A stretch of DNA of 59,447 nt, taken from positions 1 to 59,447 of the forward strand of contig CAJTYR010000009.1 in the NCBI GenBank assembly GCA_910584295.1, in the 5' to 3' direction. This DNA comes from an uncultured Christensenella sp. GTDB lineage: Bacteria > Bacillota > Clostridia > Christensenellales > UBA1242. The translations under genes and the position numbers were made by a program. Below the pieces are notes generated by a model. It was not told the origin of the DNA. It saw nothing but the letters and a program-made list of their open reading frames with translations, and did not search any database. This document shows, one piece after another, positions 42,944 to 52,308 of the stretch. Every line of letters starts with the position of its first letter. The first letter of the stretch is position 1.

Positions 42944-44362
42944 TCATCTTATGTTGTCAGGGAAATCGTTTTCAAAAAGAACAACATCTCCTTTTTGTAA
43001 GAGAGACTTCAAAAGTTCTTGTTGCTCTTTTCGAGTCCTTGCATAAAAAATTTGTTCATCACAAAGACCGCCCTCTTTTGCTCCCATAACAAGATCATCT
43101 TTATTTGTTTCATTCATAACAACAAAAAGGTCGGCAGTTTTTCCAATAAGTTTTCCAACAAGAAAATTCTGTTCTTTTTGAGCTTTGCCAAGTTCAACCA
43201 TTCCTGGTGAGACGACAATCTTTCTACCTTTAAACTGCGAAAGGACTTCCAGCGCTTCCTTAAATCCATCAATGTTGCTGTTGTAGGAATCATCAATAAC
43301 ATCAACAACTTCACCTTTGATAAGTTCCAGTCTGTGTGGTGTAGGCTCAAGTTTTTCAATTGCCTTTTGAATTGAAAACAAACTTTCTCCCAAAAGATAC
43401 GCCATTGCACCTGCGACAATCACATTGTCAATGTTCGGCATGCCTAAAAGCTTGGTCTTACATTCAAACTTTTTCCCATCAACAACAAAGACAAATTTAC
43501 TGCCTGAAGCTGAAACTTTCACCCCTTGTGCATAAGCAAAACTTCCTTTTGTGCAGACAAGATATTTTTTGTGCTTATACCTGTCATAAAGTTTTTTTGT
43601 TGACGAACTTTTCCCATTGAAAACAACCAAATCCTTTGCCCTTTCACAAAGTTCAAACTTTGCATCTTCAATCCTTTCAATAGTGCCAAAACTTTCCAAA
43701 TGACAACAGCCAATTGGTGTCATAATGCCGAAGTCTACGCCCACAAAATCAGCCAAAAACTTGATGTCTCCACCATGCCTTGCTCCCATTTCAACAATAA
43801 AGAAATCATCAGTATCTTTAAGATTTTCCAAAATTGCCTTGGAAACCCCCATAGGCGTGTTGAAACTTTTTGGTGTTGCACACACATCAAATTCTTCTTT
43901 CAAAATTTGGTATAAAAAGTTTTTGGTGGAAGTCTTTCCAAAACTTCCCGTTATTCCTATTTTCTTACCGGAAAAATTTGAAAGTTTCTTTTTTGCCTTA
44001 TTCAAAAATTTCTTTTTAATTAAATTTTCAATTGGCAATGCAATTAAAAATGGAATAATTAAAGCAATTGGATAAATAATTAAATATAAAATTATTGGAA
44101 TAATTATGTAAACATTTTTTATTAAATAAAAAATGACAAAAAAATATAAAAAATTAAATAAAAATATAATAAATATTAATCTTTTTATTCTTTTCGTAAA
44201 CGCTAAAGTGCTTTTATCACCGAATAAAAATGGTTTTTTAATTATTATTTTTAAATAATTTTTTATTTTATAATTTTCCAATTGAAATATTTTAATAAAA
44301 ATAATAGAAAATAAAATAAATATTATTGAATTAATTAACGAATAAAATATAAACATTTTCAC
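42944..44362 (-). CDS. murF: MurF-like ligase with N-terminal membrane domain
   Basis: 472 residues. From about residue 130 this is a Mur ligase: ITGSFGKTSTKNFLY (ATP loop), FIVEMGARHGGDI, HRLELI and DDSYNSN are typical of MurF, the D-Ala-D-Ala adding enzyme. The first about 120 residues are unlike usual MurF: instead of the UDP-binding domain there are about four membrane segments. That part is also extremely AT-rich (44000-44360; Ile, Lys, Asn, Phe codons). It overlaps the hydrolase gene by four bases. Activity as MurF is likely because no other murF is seen here, but the substrate mode may differ. Confidence 0.8.
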   Translation of the reverse strand: MKMFIFYSLINSIIFILFSIIFIKIFQLENYKIKNYLKIIIKKPFLFGDKSTLAFTKRIKRLIFIIFLFNFLYFFVIFYLIKNVYIIIPIILYLIIYPIALIIPFLIALPIENLIKKKFLNKAKKKLSNFSGKKIGITGSFGKTSTKNFLYQILKEEFDVCATPKSFNTPMGVSKAILENLKDTDDFFIVEMGARHGGDIKFLADFVGVDFGIMTPIGCCHLESFGTIERIEDAKFELCERAKDLVVFNGKSSSTKKLYDRYKHKKYLVCTKGSFAYAQGVKVSASGSKFVFVVDGKKFECKTKLLGMPNIDNVIVAGAMAYLLGESLFSIQKAIEKLEPTPHRLELIKGEVVDVIDDSYNSNIDGFKEALEVLSQFKGRKIVVSPGMVELGKAQKEQNFLVGKLIGKTADLFVVMNETNKDDLVMGAKEGGLCDEQIFYARTRKEQQELLKSLLQKGDVVLFENDFPDNIR

Positions 44363-45081
44363 CTCTTAAGTAAAAATTCTTTTAATTCAGCTGAGAACTC
44401 CAACCTTCTGTCGACAAAAGGAAAATGCCCAGCTCCTTCCAAAAGGCACAACTTTGAATTTTTTATATTTTTATGTATTCTCTTTGCCATATAAATTGGC
44501 GTTGTTTGGTCTTGCATTCCAAAAATTATCAGCGTGTCACTTTTTATGTAAGGCAAATATTCATCAAGATGAGTATTTACAATGTTGCCAAAGACTTTTC
44601 TCATGTTTGAATCAAGTGCCAAATAATCGCAACTTCCATATTTTGAAACATCCATTTTCAATTTTTTCTTCAGTTTATATGACCATACTTTTATGTAATA
44701 TTCAAGACTTCGCCTAGGCTTGACACCAGCACTGTCAACCAGCACAAGAGAATTTATTTCATCTTTGCAAAGCACCGCTGTGATTATTGCAATCCTCCCT
44801 CCAAAGGAATGACCAACAAGGTTAAATCTCCTTATATTAAGCTTCTTGCATAAAAAGATGAGCATATTTGCATATGTGAAAACATTCCAATCTTTTGGAT
44901 GTTTTCCACTTTTCCCAAAAGGAGGAAAGTCCACAAAAAGACAACTGTTTTTGCTTATATCTTTGCAAAAAAACAAACTTGTGTGATCGCACCCCCAACC
45001 ATGCAAATATATGTCTGTCGTGTCCGATTTTCTATCTAAATAATTATAAAAGATTTCACAATCTCGATATTCAAACTTCAT
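44359..45081 (-). CDS. alpha/beta hydrolase in the mur cluster
   Basis: 240 residues with the alpha/beta fold: LHGWG oxyanion loop (about 26), nucleophile elbow GHSFGG (about 96), acid in FGMQDQTTP (about 193) and His in GAGHFPF (about 218). The catalytic Ser-Asp-His set is complete. Its substrate is unknown. It sits 11 bases after murC and overlaps murF, so it is made with the peptidoglycan enzymes. No hydrolase is standard in this pathway. Confidence 0.85.
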   Translation of the reverse strand: MKFEYRDCEIFYNYLDRKSDTTDIYLHGWGCDHTSLFFCKDISKNSCLFVDFPPFGKSGKHPKDWNVFTYANMLIFLCKKLNIRRFNLVGHSFGGRIAIITAVLCKDEINSLVLVDSAGVKPRRSLEYYIKVWSYKLKKKLKMDVSKYGSCDYLALDSNMRKVFGNIVNTHLDEYLPYIKSDTLIIFGMQDQTTPIYMAKRIHKNIKNSKLCLLEGAGHFPFVDRRLEFSAELKEFLLKR

Positions 45082-45092
45082 ACAAAATCATT

Positions 45093-46391
45093 CTATGAAA
45101 GAAAATTTTTTTTGTGTAAAATGGAAGGCAGATCTCCCGCCCCAACAAACATAATCACAGACTTTCTGTCAAAGTTTTCAAGAGCAGCCAAAAGCTCATC
45201 ATAGCAATCCGCATAAAGAGTGTTTTCGTTGTACTCTGACAAAGACAAGGCAAGGCTTTTTGCACTTAGACCATCTTCTTCTTTTTCTCTTGCGGAATAG
45301 GTTTTATATAGAATGGGGACATCGACTGTTTTCAGCACTCTCAAAAAATCGCCAAGAAAATCTTTTGTTCTGCTGAAAGTGTGGGGCTGAAAAACTACAA
45401 TCAGTTTTTTGTTTTTAAAGATTTTTTTTGCAGAAAAGATTGCTTTTTCAATCTCTGTTGGGTGATGTGAATAATCGCACAGCGCATTGTCAAAAAACTT
45501 ACATCTCACTTTCTCAAATCGTGTTTTGACACCTTCAAAACTTTCAAGACCAGTCTTAATTTCATCATCAGACAAACCCAATAGTTTACAAACGCGATAT
45601 GCAGATATACAATTTTGAGTGTTGACCTCTTCACAAATCTTCAATTTCAATCTCATAATCTTTTTCCCATCCTTACAAAGATTAAAAGCTAACTGTCCTT
45701 TGCTGTTGTGTCTGATGTACTTCGCAATGAAATTTCCATTTCCCTCAACAACATATTTTGATTGCGATTTAAACCTCTCAAAAGATTCAAGTTGTCTTTC
45801 AAATGTCTTAAAGTAATCCATGTGTTCTTTTTCAACATTTGTCACCACAGCAATATATGGATATAGATTTAGAAAATTGTCATAGTATTCACATGCTTCT
45901 GTCACAAAAAACTCTTTTCCACCAAAATGAAAGTTTTTCTTGTCAGCAGACCTAAAGCCACCAAGATGAAGGGTTGGATCTTTTCCTGCTGATTTCAAGA
46001 CCTCAAAAATCAACGCTGTGGTTGTGGTTTTCCCATGCGAGCCTGCAACCGCAATAACTTTTTCAAACTGCGAGGCTGCTGCCCCCAAAAGATGTCCTCT
46101 CGTGTAAATTGACTTCTTGAGTTTCTTCGCCAATTTCAAAAATTTATTCTCTTCCTTGATTGCTGATGAAACGACCACATAATCGGCATTCTTAATTTTT
46201 TCTTCATTGATGGAAAAGTCCACATCTATTCCATGATTATAAAGTTCTTCCACTGCATCAGACAGCATTGCATCACTTCCGCTCACAACGTTTCCTTTTT
46301 CTTTCAAAAAGATTGCAAGCGCTGACATAGATATGCCACCAATTCCCAACAGATAAAACCTTTTTCCTTTGTTTAGTTCAATTTTTTTCAT
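45093..46391 (-). CDS. murC: UDP-N-acetylmuramate-L-alanine ligase MurC
   Basis: 432 residues. N-terminal RFYLLGIGGISMSALAIFL and ATP loop AVAGSHGKTTTTALI (about 107), with YSHHPTEI near 295. It adds L-Ala to UDP-MurNAc. The start at 46391 is chosen as the family start; the long upstream frame has no support. There is no ribosome site and the -10 box is five bases away, so the mRNA may be leaderless. It is the first gene of the cell-wall cluster. Confidence 0.95.
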   Translation of the reverse strand: MKKIELNKGKRFYLLGIGGISMSALAIFLKEKGNVVSGSDAMLSDAVEELYNHGIDVDFSINEEKIKNADYVVVSSAIKEENKFLKLAKKLKKSIYTRGHLLGAAASQFEKVIAVAGSHGKTTTTALIFEVLKSAGKDPTLHLGGFRSADKKNFHFGGKEFFVTEACEYYDNFLNLYPYIAVVTNVEKEHMDYFKTFERQLESFERFKSQSKYVVEGNGNFIAKYIRHNSKGQLAFNLCKDGKKIMRLKLKICEEVNTQNCISAYRVCKLLGLSDDEIKTGLESFEGVKTRFEKVRCKFFDNALCDYSHHPTEIEKAIFSAKKIFKNKKLIVVFQPHTFSRTKDFLGDFLRVLKTVDVPILYKTYSAREKEEDGLSAKSLALSLSEYNENTLYADCYDELLAALENFDRKSVIMFVGAGDLPSILHKKNFLS

Positions 46392-46396
46392 AATAT

Positions 46397-46426
46397 TTTC
46401 TATGTTTATCAAAAATAATTTGTCAA
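46397..46426 (-). promoter_or_regulatory. promoter of murC, abutting the start codon
   Basis: TTGACA, 18 bases, TAGAAA, then ATATT and the ATG. A shift of the -10 by one base (CATAGA, 17-base spacer) is also possible. Confidence 0.55.
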
Positions 46427-46440
46427 ATATTAAAAATCTT

Positions 46441-46468
46441 TTGCAAATTTCGTTTTGTGTGTTATAAT
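46441..46468 (+). promoter_or_regulatory. promoter of spoVG
   Basis: TTGCAA, 16 bases, TATAAT, divergent from murC. Confidence 0.7.
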
Positions 46469-46515
46469 TAAACTGACCAAAAAAGGTTAAATATAAAAAA
46501 GGAAGGTATACAAAC

Positions 46516-46791
46516 TTGAATATCACAGACGTAAGAATTAGACTTGTAAACAATGATGAAAAACTTAAGGCAGTTGCATCAATCACAATCGACAACGAAT
46601 TTGTTGTTCACGATTTGAAAGTGATCGATGGAAAAGATGGATATTTCCTTTCAATGCCAAGAAGAAAAGTCAACGATGGAGAATACAAAGACATCGTTCA
46701 CCCAATCAAAACTGAAGTAAGAGTAGAACTTACAAAGTTGATTCTTGATGCATATGAAAAGGCAGTCGCTGAAGCAAACGCTAATGCATAA
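46516..46791 (+). CDS. spoVG: SpoVG, RNA-binding regulator
   Basis: 91 residues. It starts with TTG at 46516, giving the family N-terminus MNITDVRIRLV, with AAGGAAGG upstream. The core FVVHDLKVIDGKDGYFLSMP and the following PRRKVNDGEYKDIVHP are classic. SpoVG affects division, sporulation and gene expression in Bacillota. It has its own promoter and terminator. Confidence 0.95.
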   Translation: MNITDVRIRLVNNDEKLKAVASITIDNEFVVHDLKVIDGKDGYFLSMPRRKVNDGEYKDIVHPIKTEVRVELTKLILDAYEKAVAEANANA

Positions 46792-46794
46792 CAA

Positions 46795-46831
46795 AAAATA
46801 AAAGAGCCACTTTTAATGTGGTTCTTTTTTA
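46795..46831 (+). terminator. spoVG terminator
   Basis: AAGAGCCAC pairs with GTGGTTCTT and ends in a T run. Confidence 0.8.
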
Positions 46832-46841
46832 TTGCACATAT

Positions 46842-48221
46842 TTACATAAGTTTGTTGCCATCGTTTGTTTCAACAACCTTCAAAATATTTTCCTCAATTC
46901 CAGTTTCGGCATTGATATAGATATAATAGGTTGCATTGTCTCTTTGACATTCAAATTCCCAACACAAAACTTCTCTGTTGAAATCAAGAGGTGAAAGACT
47001 CAATCGTCCTTGCCCAATTTCAAAACTCCTGTCAATCACTGCTTTTGCTTCGCTTTCTGAGATTTTGGCTGAGTCAAGACTTCTTGTGGTGTGATTTGTC
47101 AAATATGCAATCGCATCATATCCTATCACATTGCCATATTGCAAATCCACTTTAACTTTCACAAGGTCTGGATAGAGAATAATCCCCTTTTGCACTGGTG
47201 CAAGGTTGAAATAGATTTGATCATCCAATTCTTGGTGCCAAACTGTTTTGGCATTTTCTATGCCAGCACTTTTTGCAAAATCAAGTGCGACCTTTTCAGC
47301 TTGTTCATAATTTAAATTTTTTGTCCCAGATTCATTATGTCCGCTGACAGTCAAAATATGTCCGCCAACTTTTGTTGCTTGAACAAACAATCTTTGTCCA
47401 TCTGCATTTCTCACCATAAAATTGAAAGTCTTAAATTTTCCGTTTGATTGTCCATCATATTTAAGATTTGTTGAGTTTTTGAAGATCTCATCCACTTTTG
47501 CATGAACTTCCTCTTTTGTCATCTCCTTACCAGAAAGCCCCTCAACCTTTTTGTTAACCACAGAATCCGAGAAAGGTCCATCATAAATCATTGTTGGATA
47601 GTCACTGTCATCAGCATGCATTTGTGCAAAATCCAAATTAAAATCATCAAAATCACCATTATGATGTTTTCTTGCCTTAACAATGTTATAGCCGTTTATC
47701 ATACGATCTGACATCTTGTTCAAAAAAAGTTTCATTTCTGTAAGTGATTCATGCATACTCTTCAAAACTTGCAAATCATTTTCATTTAATCTCTCTCCGC
47801 TCTGAATTTTCTCTTCCAAAATTTGAGTATATCCAGACATCTGATTGATAAATCTGACACTCTCCATTATAGAATTTCCTGAAAGTGGCATAGAAGCGAT
47901 GTTCCCTTGCATCTCTTTTGAGTCTTGTGAAATCTCCGCAAGCATCTTTGCCCTGTATTTTTCATCGTCAGATGCCAGCAATTTGCTTATGTTGGTGTCA
48001 ACGGAGTTTGCATTTTCCACCAATTCAAAATAATTCTTCTTATAAATATTTTCAAGTTGTGTTGAATATTCATCGGCTTGCGACATCGACACACCATAAG
48101 CAATGCCTAAACCAATTGTGCTTGCCCCCAAAATTCCAGTTGCGATTGACAAACCAATCACTGCACCCTTATATTTGTTTTTCTTTTCTCTTTTTTCTTT
48201 TCCCATGTTATCCTTTTCCAT
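46842..48221 (-). CDS. ypeB: YpeB, SleB germination partner
   Basis: 459 residues. A membrane anchor (about 20-42) is followed by a helical N-domain and PepSY-like C-terminal domains (EQAEKVALDFAKSAGIENAK, SESEAKAVIDRSFEIGQG). Length and order match YpeB, needed to place and hold the lytic enzyme SleB. It is directly behind sleB with AAGGAG. Confidence 0.92.
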   Translation of the reverse strand: MEKDNMGKEKREKKNKYKGAVIGLSIATGILGASTIGLGIAYGVSMSQADEYSTQLENIYKKNYFELVENANSVDTNISKLLASDDEKYRAKMLAEISQDSKEMQGNIASMPLSGNSIMESVRFINQMSGYTQILEEKIQSGERLNENDLQVLKSMHESLTEMKLFLNKMSDRMINGYNIVKARKHHNGDFDDFNLDFAQMHADDSDYPTMIYDGPFSDSVVNKKVEGLSGKEMTKEEVHAKVDEIFKNSTNLKYDGQSNGKFKTFNFMVRNADGQRLFVQATKVGGHILTVSGHNESGTKNLNYEQAEKVALDFAKSAGIENAKTVWHQELDDQIYFNLAPVQKGIILYPDLVKVKVDLQYGNVIGYDAIAYLTNHTTRSLDSAKISESEAKAVIDRSFEIGQGRLSLSPLDFNREVLCWEFECQRDNATYYIYINAETGIEENILKVVETNDGNKLM

Positions 48222-48230
48222 ACTCTCTCC

Positions 48231-48926
48231 TTAAATGGCAAAGATGTGATTGCCGATTGTGATTGTTGTTGTCTTTGTATAAATCCATTTGCTTGTTGCA
48301 GTCTTGGCATTGTAATAATAGAGAGCCCCATAAGTTGGATCCCAACCATTAAGTGCATCCCTTGCCGCATTGTAAGCAGTTTGATTTGGCGCCAAGTTGA
48401 TTTGACCATCATTGACTGCGGTGAATGCCCAAGGTTGATAAATTACACCCGAAATAGTGTTCGGAAAGTCTGGACTTTTCACTCTGTTGAGAATAACTGC
48501 TGCAACCGCAACTTGTCCAACATAACTTTCACCTCTTGCTTCTGCATGAATACACTTTGCAAGAAGATATAAATCGTTGTTTGAAATCGAACTGTTGTCA
48601 GTCTTCGTTGATGAGCCTGACAATGTCATGCCAAGTGCTGCAGCAGTTTTTGGTCCAACAATTCCATCCGCTGTAAGTCCATTTTTTCTTTGAAAAGATT
48701 TCACAGCCGCCTTTGACTTTGCACCATAGATGCCATCAACACTTCCAGTGTAATATCCCCAACGCTTAAGTTTTGTTTGCACCGTTTTCACCTGTGCAGT
48801 GGAAAGTGCCGCATAAGCCATTTCAATTTGTGGTTGATTTAAATATGTAGCAGCTGTGGCAGCACCTCCCATAGACAAAACTGCAAGTGCAACCGACAGC
48901 CCAACTGTACCCAATCTTTTTTTCAT
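48231..48926 (-). CDS. sleB: SleB spore cortex-lytic enzyme
   Basis: 231 residues. An N-terminal signal sequence (about 5-32), a PG-binding repeat domain (VQTKLKRWGYYTGSVDGIYG), and a catalytic hydrolase_2 domain with the AEARGE acid (about residue 136) and NRVKSPDFPNTISGVIY. It degrades cortex at germination. It is paired with ypeB as usual. Confidence 0.95.
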   Translation of the reverse strand: MKKRLGTVGLSVALAVLSMGGAATAATYLNQPQIEMAYAALSTAQVKTVQTKLKRWGYYTGSVDGIYGAKSKAAVKSFQRKNGLTADGIVGPKTAAALGMTLSGSSTKTDNSSISNNDLYLLAKCIHAEARGESYVGQVAVAAVILNRVKSPDFPNTISGVIYQPWAFTAVNDGQINLAPNQTAYNAARDALNGWDPTYGALYYYNAKTATSKWIYTKTTTITIGNHIFAI

Positions 48927-48945
48927 AATGTATTTTTCTCCCCTT

Positions 48946-49473
48946 TTATCTTTTTGTTACACTTTGTATTGTGTCCCAAATTTTTGAAATATACTCCAAA
49001 TTTTGAGGATTTTTTGAGGAAGTGAAACATACAGCTGGAAAAACCACACACCACCAGTTGTCTCCCTTTGCCTGTCCCAAATCAATCTTGAGTGACTGAT
49101 AGACTCCTGATTGCAAAGAAAAATCATCATACACTCTTGTTGGAATCTTCTCTTCGACAAGAGTCACTTGTGCATTATATTTAACTCCAAATCTACAAAG
49201 AGCATCATTCGCAACTGCCTCAATTTTCTGCAAGTTGTCTTTCAAAAGAATCTCTGCACTTTCTTTATCCTTCACATCTCCAAGCATTGGAATAAGAAAA
49301 TCCACCACTGCGTCCTTAACTTTATATTTGATATTTTTATCAAAATCAGAATTTGAGTTTGCTGTTATATGAATACGTAAGTAATCGTCATTTACTTCAT
49401 TTCCTTTTTTTGTGCAGAAAAAGACCGCACAAAAAATTGCAACAATTCCAAAAAATGAAAGAATGTATTTCAT
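48946..49473 (-). CDS. spoIIR: SpoIIR, forespore signal for SpoIIGA
   Basis: 175 residues. A signal peptide (about 4-22), then YLRIHITANSNSDFDKNIKY and the C-terminal GDNWWCVVFPAVCF are diagnostic. It is secreted from the forespore and triggers SpoIIGA to process pro-SigE. The start at 49473 has GAGGTGAT. It lies 20 bases upstream of sleB. Confidence 0.93.
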   Translation of the reverse strand: MKYILSFFGIVAIFCAVFFCTKKGNEVNDDYLRIHITANSNSDFDKNIKYKVKDAVVDFLIPMLGDVKDKESAEILLKDNLQKIEAVANDALCRFGVKYNAQVTLVEEKIPTRVYDDFSLQSGVYQSLKIDLGQAKGDNWWCVVFPAVCFTSSKNPQNLEYISKIWDTIQSVTKR

Positions 49474-49512
49474 AATCACCTCTCTTGTTAACAAATTGTT
49501 GACTCAAAGCAA

Positions 49513-49553
49513 AGAAAAAACCGCAAAAAATGTGTGAATTTTGCGGTTTTTTG
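49513..49553 (-). terminator. terminator of the SipL-like gene
   Basis: AAAACCGCAAAA pairs with TTTTGCGGTTTT, a long perfect stem with A and T runs, between the DUF3794 gene and spoIIR. Confidence 0.85.
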
Positions 49554-49589
49554 CTTTAAATATGCAATTTTGAAGGGAGATAAAACATT

Positions 49590-51107
49590 TTAAGCTTTCT
49601 TTTGATAATATACAATGACATTTTCATCTTTATCCAAAGGAAAAACAACTTCTGGGTTTTGCGATGTTATAAGAGTCTCTCTAACTTTCAAAGATTTTGC
49701 AATATCCCAAGCACTTTGCCCAGCTTTTGCAAATACAACTTCAATTGCGCAATCCTTTTCTTCCAAATCACCTTCTTCTGCAATGCTAGAAATCACTGCA
49801 CCAACTTGGTCGCAATCATAACTTGCCTTGATTTTAAGTTTTGCATCAAAATAGAAATCTCTTCCTTTCTTGACAACAACATCAACATCATACAGAACTG
49901 CTGAAACTTCAACCTCGGCATTTTCACATGGCACATTTGCTCTTTCACTGACCACAAATGGCACTTCAATCAAAACACTATGAAGTGAATTTGTCTCATC
50001 ATTAAGATAGATAACATTTGTTTTTGTTATTCCTTCAACATTGATCTCTCCATTTTTGATAAATGCATTCGTCACGCAAAGATTTGTTGCTCCCACAAAC
50101 ATCAACTTATCAACTCGAGGATGATTTTCATCAAGCGAAAGTGAGCCATCAATTTTTGCCTCAAATATGTCATAAGAAAGAGGTTTTGTCATGTCAAAGG
50201 ATTCAGTTGAAATCTGAAGTTCTTTTTCTGTGCTGTAAACATCTCTCACAACACACTCTGTTCTTTCTTTATAAGCGCGAACATTGACTTCAACAGGAAT
50301 GGAAAGTTTGATCATAACACCTTTTTCAAGAGTTTCAACTTCACACTTAACTGCATTTCTTCTTATACAAGCATCAACCTCGCTCACACCTTCTCTTGTG
50401 ACACCTTCAAGTTCAACTTCTTCTTTGAAACTTTCAGTCGTATAAACAGATTCAAAACGGTCATTTTCAGTCAAATACAAAATTCTTGTGACAACTTCTC
50501 CACCCACAGAAACAAAATTGACGCCATTTTCAACGCTTTTTACACTGACTTGGCTGTCGCTGAAAAGCACTTTTCTGACACCTTCTTTGATTGATACTTC
50601 ATTGTCTACAACAAAAGTCTCTTTTGCTTCACCAACAAAAGTATTGACCATAAGTTCGTCTTCTCTTGTACAAACGGAGTCTCCTCCGCCTGTGACATTT
50701 TGCACATCTCTCATGCAAATAAGGATTCCGCTTTGCTCACATGTGCAAGAAAGCTTCACAGATGTTCCTGCAACACTGTCAATATGACAATCAACAACCT
50801 CAACTTTAATGCCAAGTTTATCGCCCACTTGAATTGATCCATCTTCAAACTTGCTTGAATATGGACAAGAAGAATTGATTGTCCCGACTTCTCCATCAGC
50901 AGTTGAATAAAGAATACAAACATCAATCACACCACCAAAGTTTGCAACTCCATTCAGAATTTCTGCATTATCTACCTGTGCATTGTGACAGACTGACAAA
51001 ATCTTGTCAATTTCGGCGTTTGCATCAATGTTGCATTCAACCACAAATTGAGATTTTTCAAGTCTCTTTTTCTTCACCACTGTAAATTTGTTCATTTCAA
51101 AAGACAT
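49590..51107 (-). CDS. SipL-like DUF3794 (SPOCS) protein with LysM domain
   Basis: 505 residues. Repeated beta-rich SPOCS/DUF3794 domains span about residues 20-440 (for example VVDCHIDSVAGTSVKLSCT, AVLYDVDVVVKKGRDFYFDA). A C-terminal LysM follows (AGQSAWDIAKSLKV, about 460-505). This is the architecture of SipL, which in Clostridioides binds SpoIVA and is needed for coat assembly. Here spoIVA is in the same window (15208-16686). The start at 51107 has GGAGGG. Confidence 0.85.
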   Translation of the reverse strand: MSFEMNKFTVVKKKRLEKSQFVVECNIDANAEIDKILSVCHNAQVDNAEILNGVANFGGVIDVCILYSTADGEVGTINSSCPYSSKFEDGSIQVGDKLGIKVEVVDCHIDSVAGTSVKLSCTCEQSGILICMRDVQNVTGGGDSVCTREDELMVNTFVGEAKETFVVDNEVSIKEGVRKVLFSDSQVSVKSVENGVNFVSVGGEVVTRILYLTENDRFESVYTTESFKEEVELEGVTREGVSEVDACIRRNAVKCEVETLEKGVMIKLSIPVEVNVRAYKERTECVVRDVYSTEKELQISTESFDMTKPLSYDIFEAKIDGSLSLDENHPRVDKLMFVGATNLCVTNAFIKNGEINVEGITKTNVIYLNDETNSLHSVLIEVPFVVSERANVPCENAEVEVSAVLYDVDVVVKKGRDFYFDAKLKIKASYDCDQVGAVISSIAEEGDLEEKDCAIEVVFAKAGQSAWDIAKSLKVRETLITSQNPEVVFPLDKDENVIVYYQKKA

Positions 51108-51217
51108 AGTTCCCTCCAAAATCAAAACTATTATATCTTACTTACTCCTCTTTGGCATTAGAACTATTTTTGTATAAAAAATTTTGAAGATGGCAAAAAT
51201 TCTCAAAAGGAGATTTT

Positions 51218-51451
51218 ATGAGAAAAATAATATTAGGGCTTGATGAGATCAAGAAGAAGATAAGTGAACTTAAAGGGAGAGATGTTCAGATGAGCATCAA
51301 TCGTGGGAGAAAAAAAATTGAATCCCTAACCGCAACAATCAAAGATGTTTATCCGAGCGTCTTCACAATCAAAACCACTGACGAGAAGCTTCAAACCTTT
51401 TCCTATTTTGATGTGATGTGTGGAAATGTTGTCTTTGACGAGGCTCCATGA
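51218..51451 (+). CDS. veg: Veg-family protein
   Basis: 77 residues. LDEIKKKISELKGRDVQMSI, then NRGRKKIE and YPSVFTIKT, are the Veg pattern. Veg affects biofilm and spore outgrowth in Bacillus; the role here is unproven. The ribosome site is AAAGGAG and it stands alone. Confidence 0.9.
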   Translation: MRKIILGLDEIKKKISELKGRDVQMSINRGRKKIESLTATIKDVYPSVFTIKTTDEKLQTFSYFDVMCGNVVFDEAP

Positions 51452-51514
51452 GCCTTTATACATATTGATTTTATGTTTTATTTATGATATATTATATTTA
51501 TAGGAGAAATACAA

Positions 51515-52291
51515 ATGAATAAAGAAGCTTTGCAAAAATCAATTGTATTGAATGGTCCTGTCGGCAGTGGAAAGTCTCTTCTTGCAAGAGAACTCTCTTT
51601 CAGGCTTGGTTATCCGATTGTTTCAACTGACATGTTAAGACATTTGGTTACATCTGAAAATTTGGAAAGTCATCATCCTGACTACCTACGCCAGTTGAGA
51701 GAATTTTTGCCAAATGTAAGAAATTATTCTCAAATGGGTTTCAAACCAAAAGTAAGCGCCTACATTGAGAAAAAGTTTGGAAAAACCGCTTGGCATTTTT
51801 ATCAAAAGCAGTTTGAAACACTTCTTTTAAAAGAAATTGTTGAAAATATTGAGTGCCCAGTCATCCTTGATCTTGGTGGAGGAATGGGGATTTCATTAGA
51901 TGAAAACTATAAAAAACTTGAACAGTTGGGAAGAAAAATTGATAACGAACTTTTTGAGAAAGAATTCCCTCATCTTGATATGATTGGTTTTGATAAGATA
52001 AAATCCTTGCTCTCAAATTTTGAAAATATTGTTAATCTTCAAATTCCCGAATCTCCTATCTATATGCAAAAAGCAAAAGAAGATAAACTGAACAGAAAAT
52101 TCATTGACAGTCATCAATACGAAGAAACAGCAACATTTTCAATTCGAGTGGAGAAAAACTTTGATAAAACTGGAATCAATTGGACAAATGTTGACAGATG
52201 TGTTGACAAATTAATTGGCTCTTGCAAAAATATAGCACCCTCATCTTTCACCAATGATGATTCTGTGACAAAAAATGGCAATGGAAAATAA
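51515..52291 (+). CDS. P-loop kinase-like protein, shikimate-kinase-like
   Basis: 258 residues. A Walker A of GPVGSGKSLLARELS at residues 14-28 begins a kinase-like fold (VILDLGGGMG near 117). The order resembles shikimate kinases, but it is longer than their usual 170 residues and has no other aro gene beside it. The C-terminal 60 residues are polar. The substrate is unknown. Ribosome site TAGGAG. Confidence 0.7.
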   Translation: MNKEALQKSIVLNGPVGSGKSLLARELSFRLGYPIVSTDMLRHLVTSENLESHHPDYLRQLREFLPNVRNYSQMGFKPKVSAYIEKKFGKTAWHFYQKQFETLLLKEIVENIECPVILDLGGGMGISLDENYKKLEQLGRKIDNELFEKEFPHLDMIGFDKIKSLLSNFENIVNLQIPESPIYMQKAKEDKLNRKFIDSHQYEETATFSIRVEKNFDKTGINWTNVDRCVDKLIGSCKNIAPSSFTNDDSVTKNGNGK

Positions 52292-52308
52292 AACTTAAGA
52301 TTACACTG

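Noticed and set aside
46392..46595. Extended MurC N-terminus
   Set aside because: 68 extra residues cover the promoters of murC and spoVG, and MurC of normal length starts at 46391.
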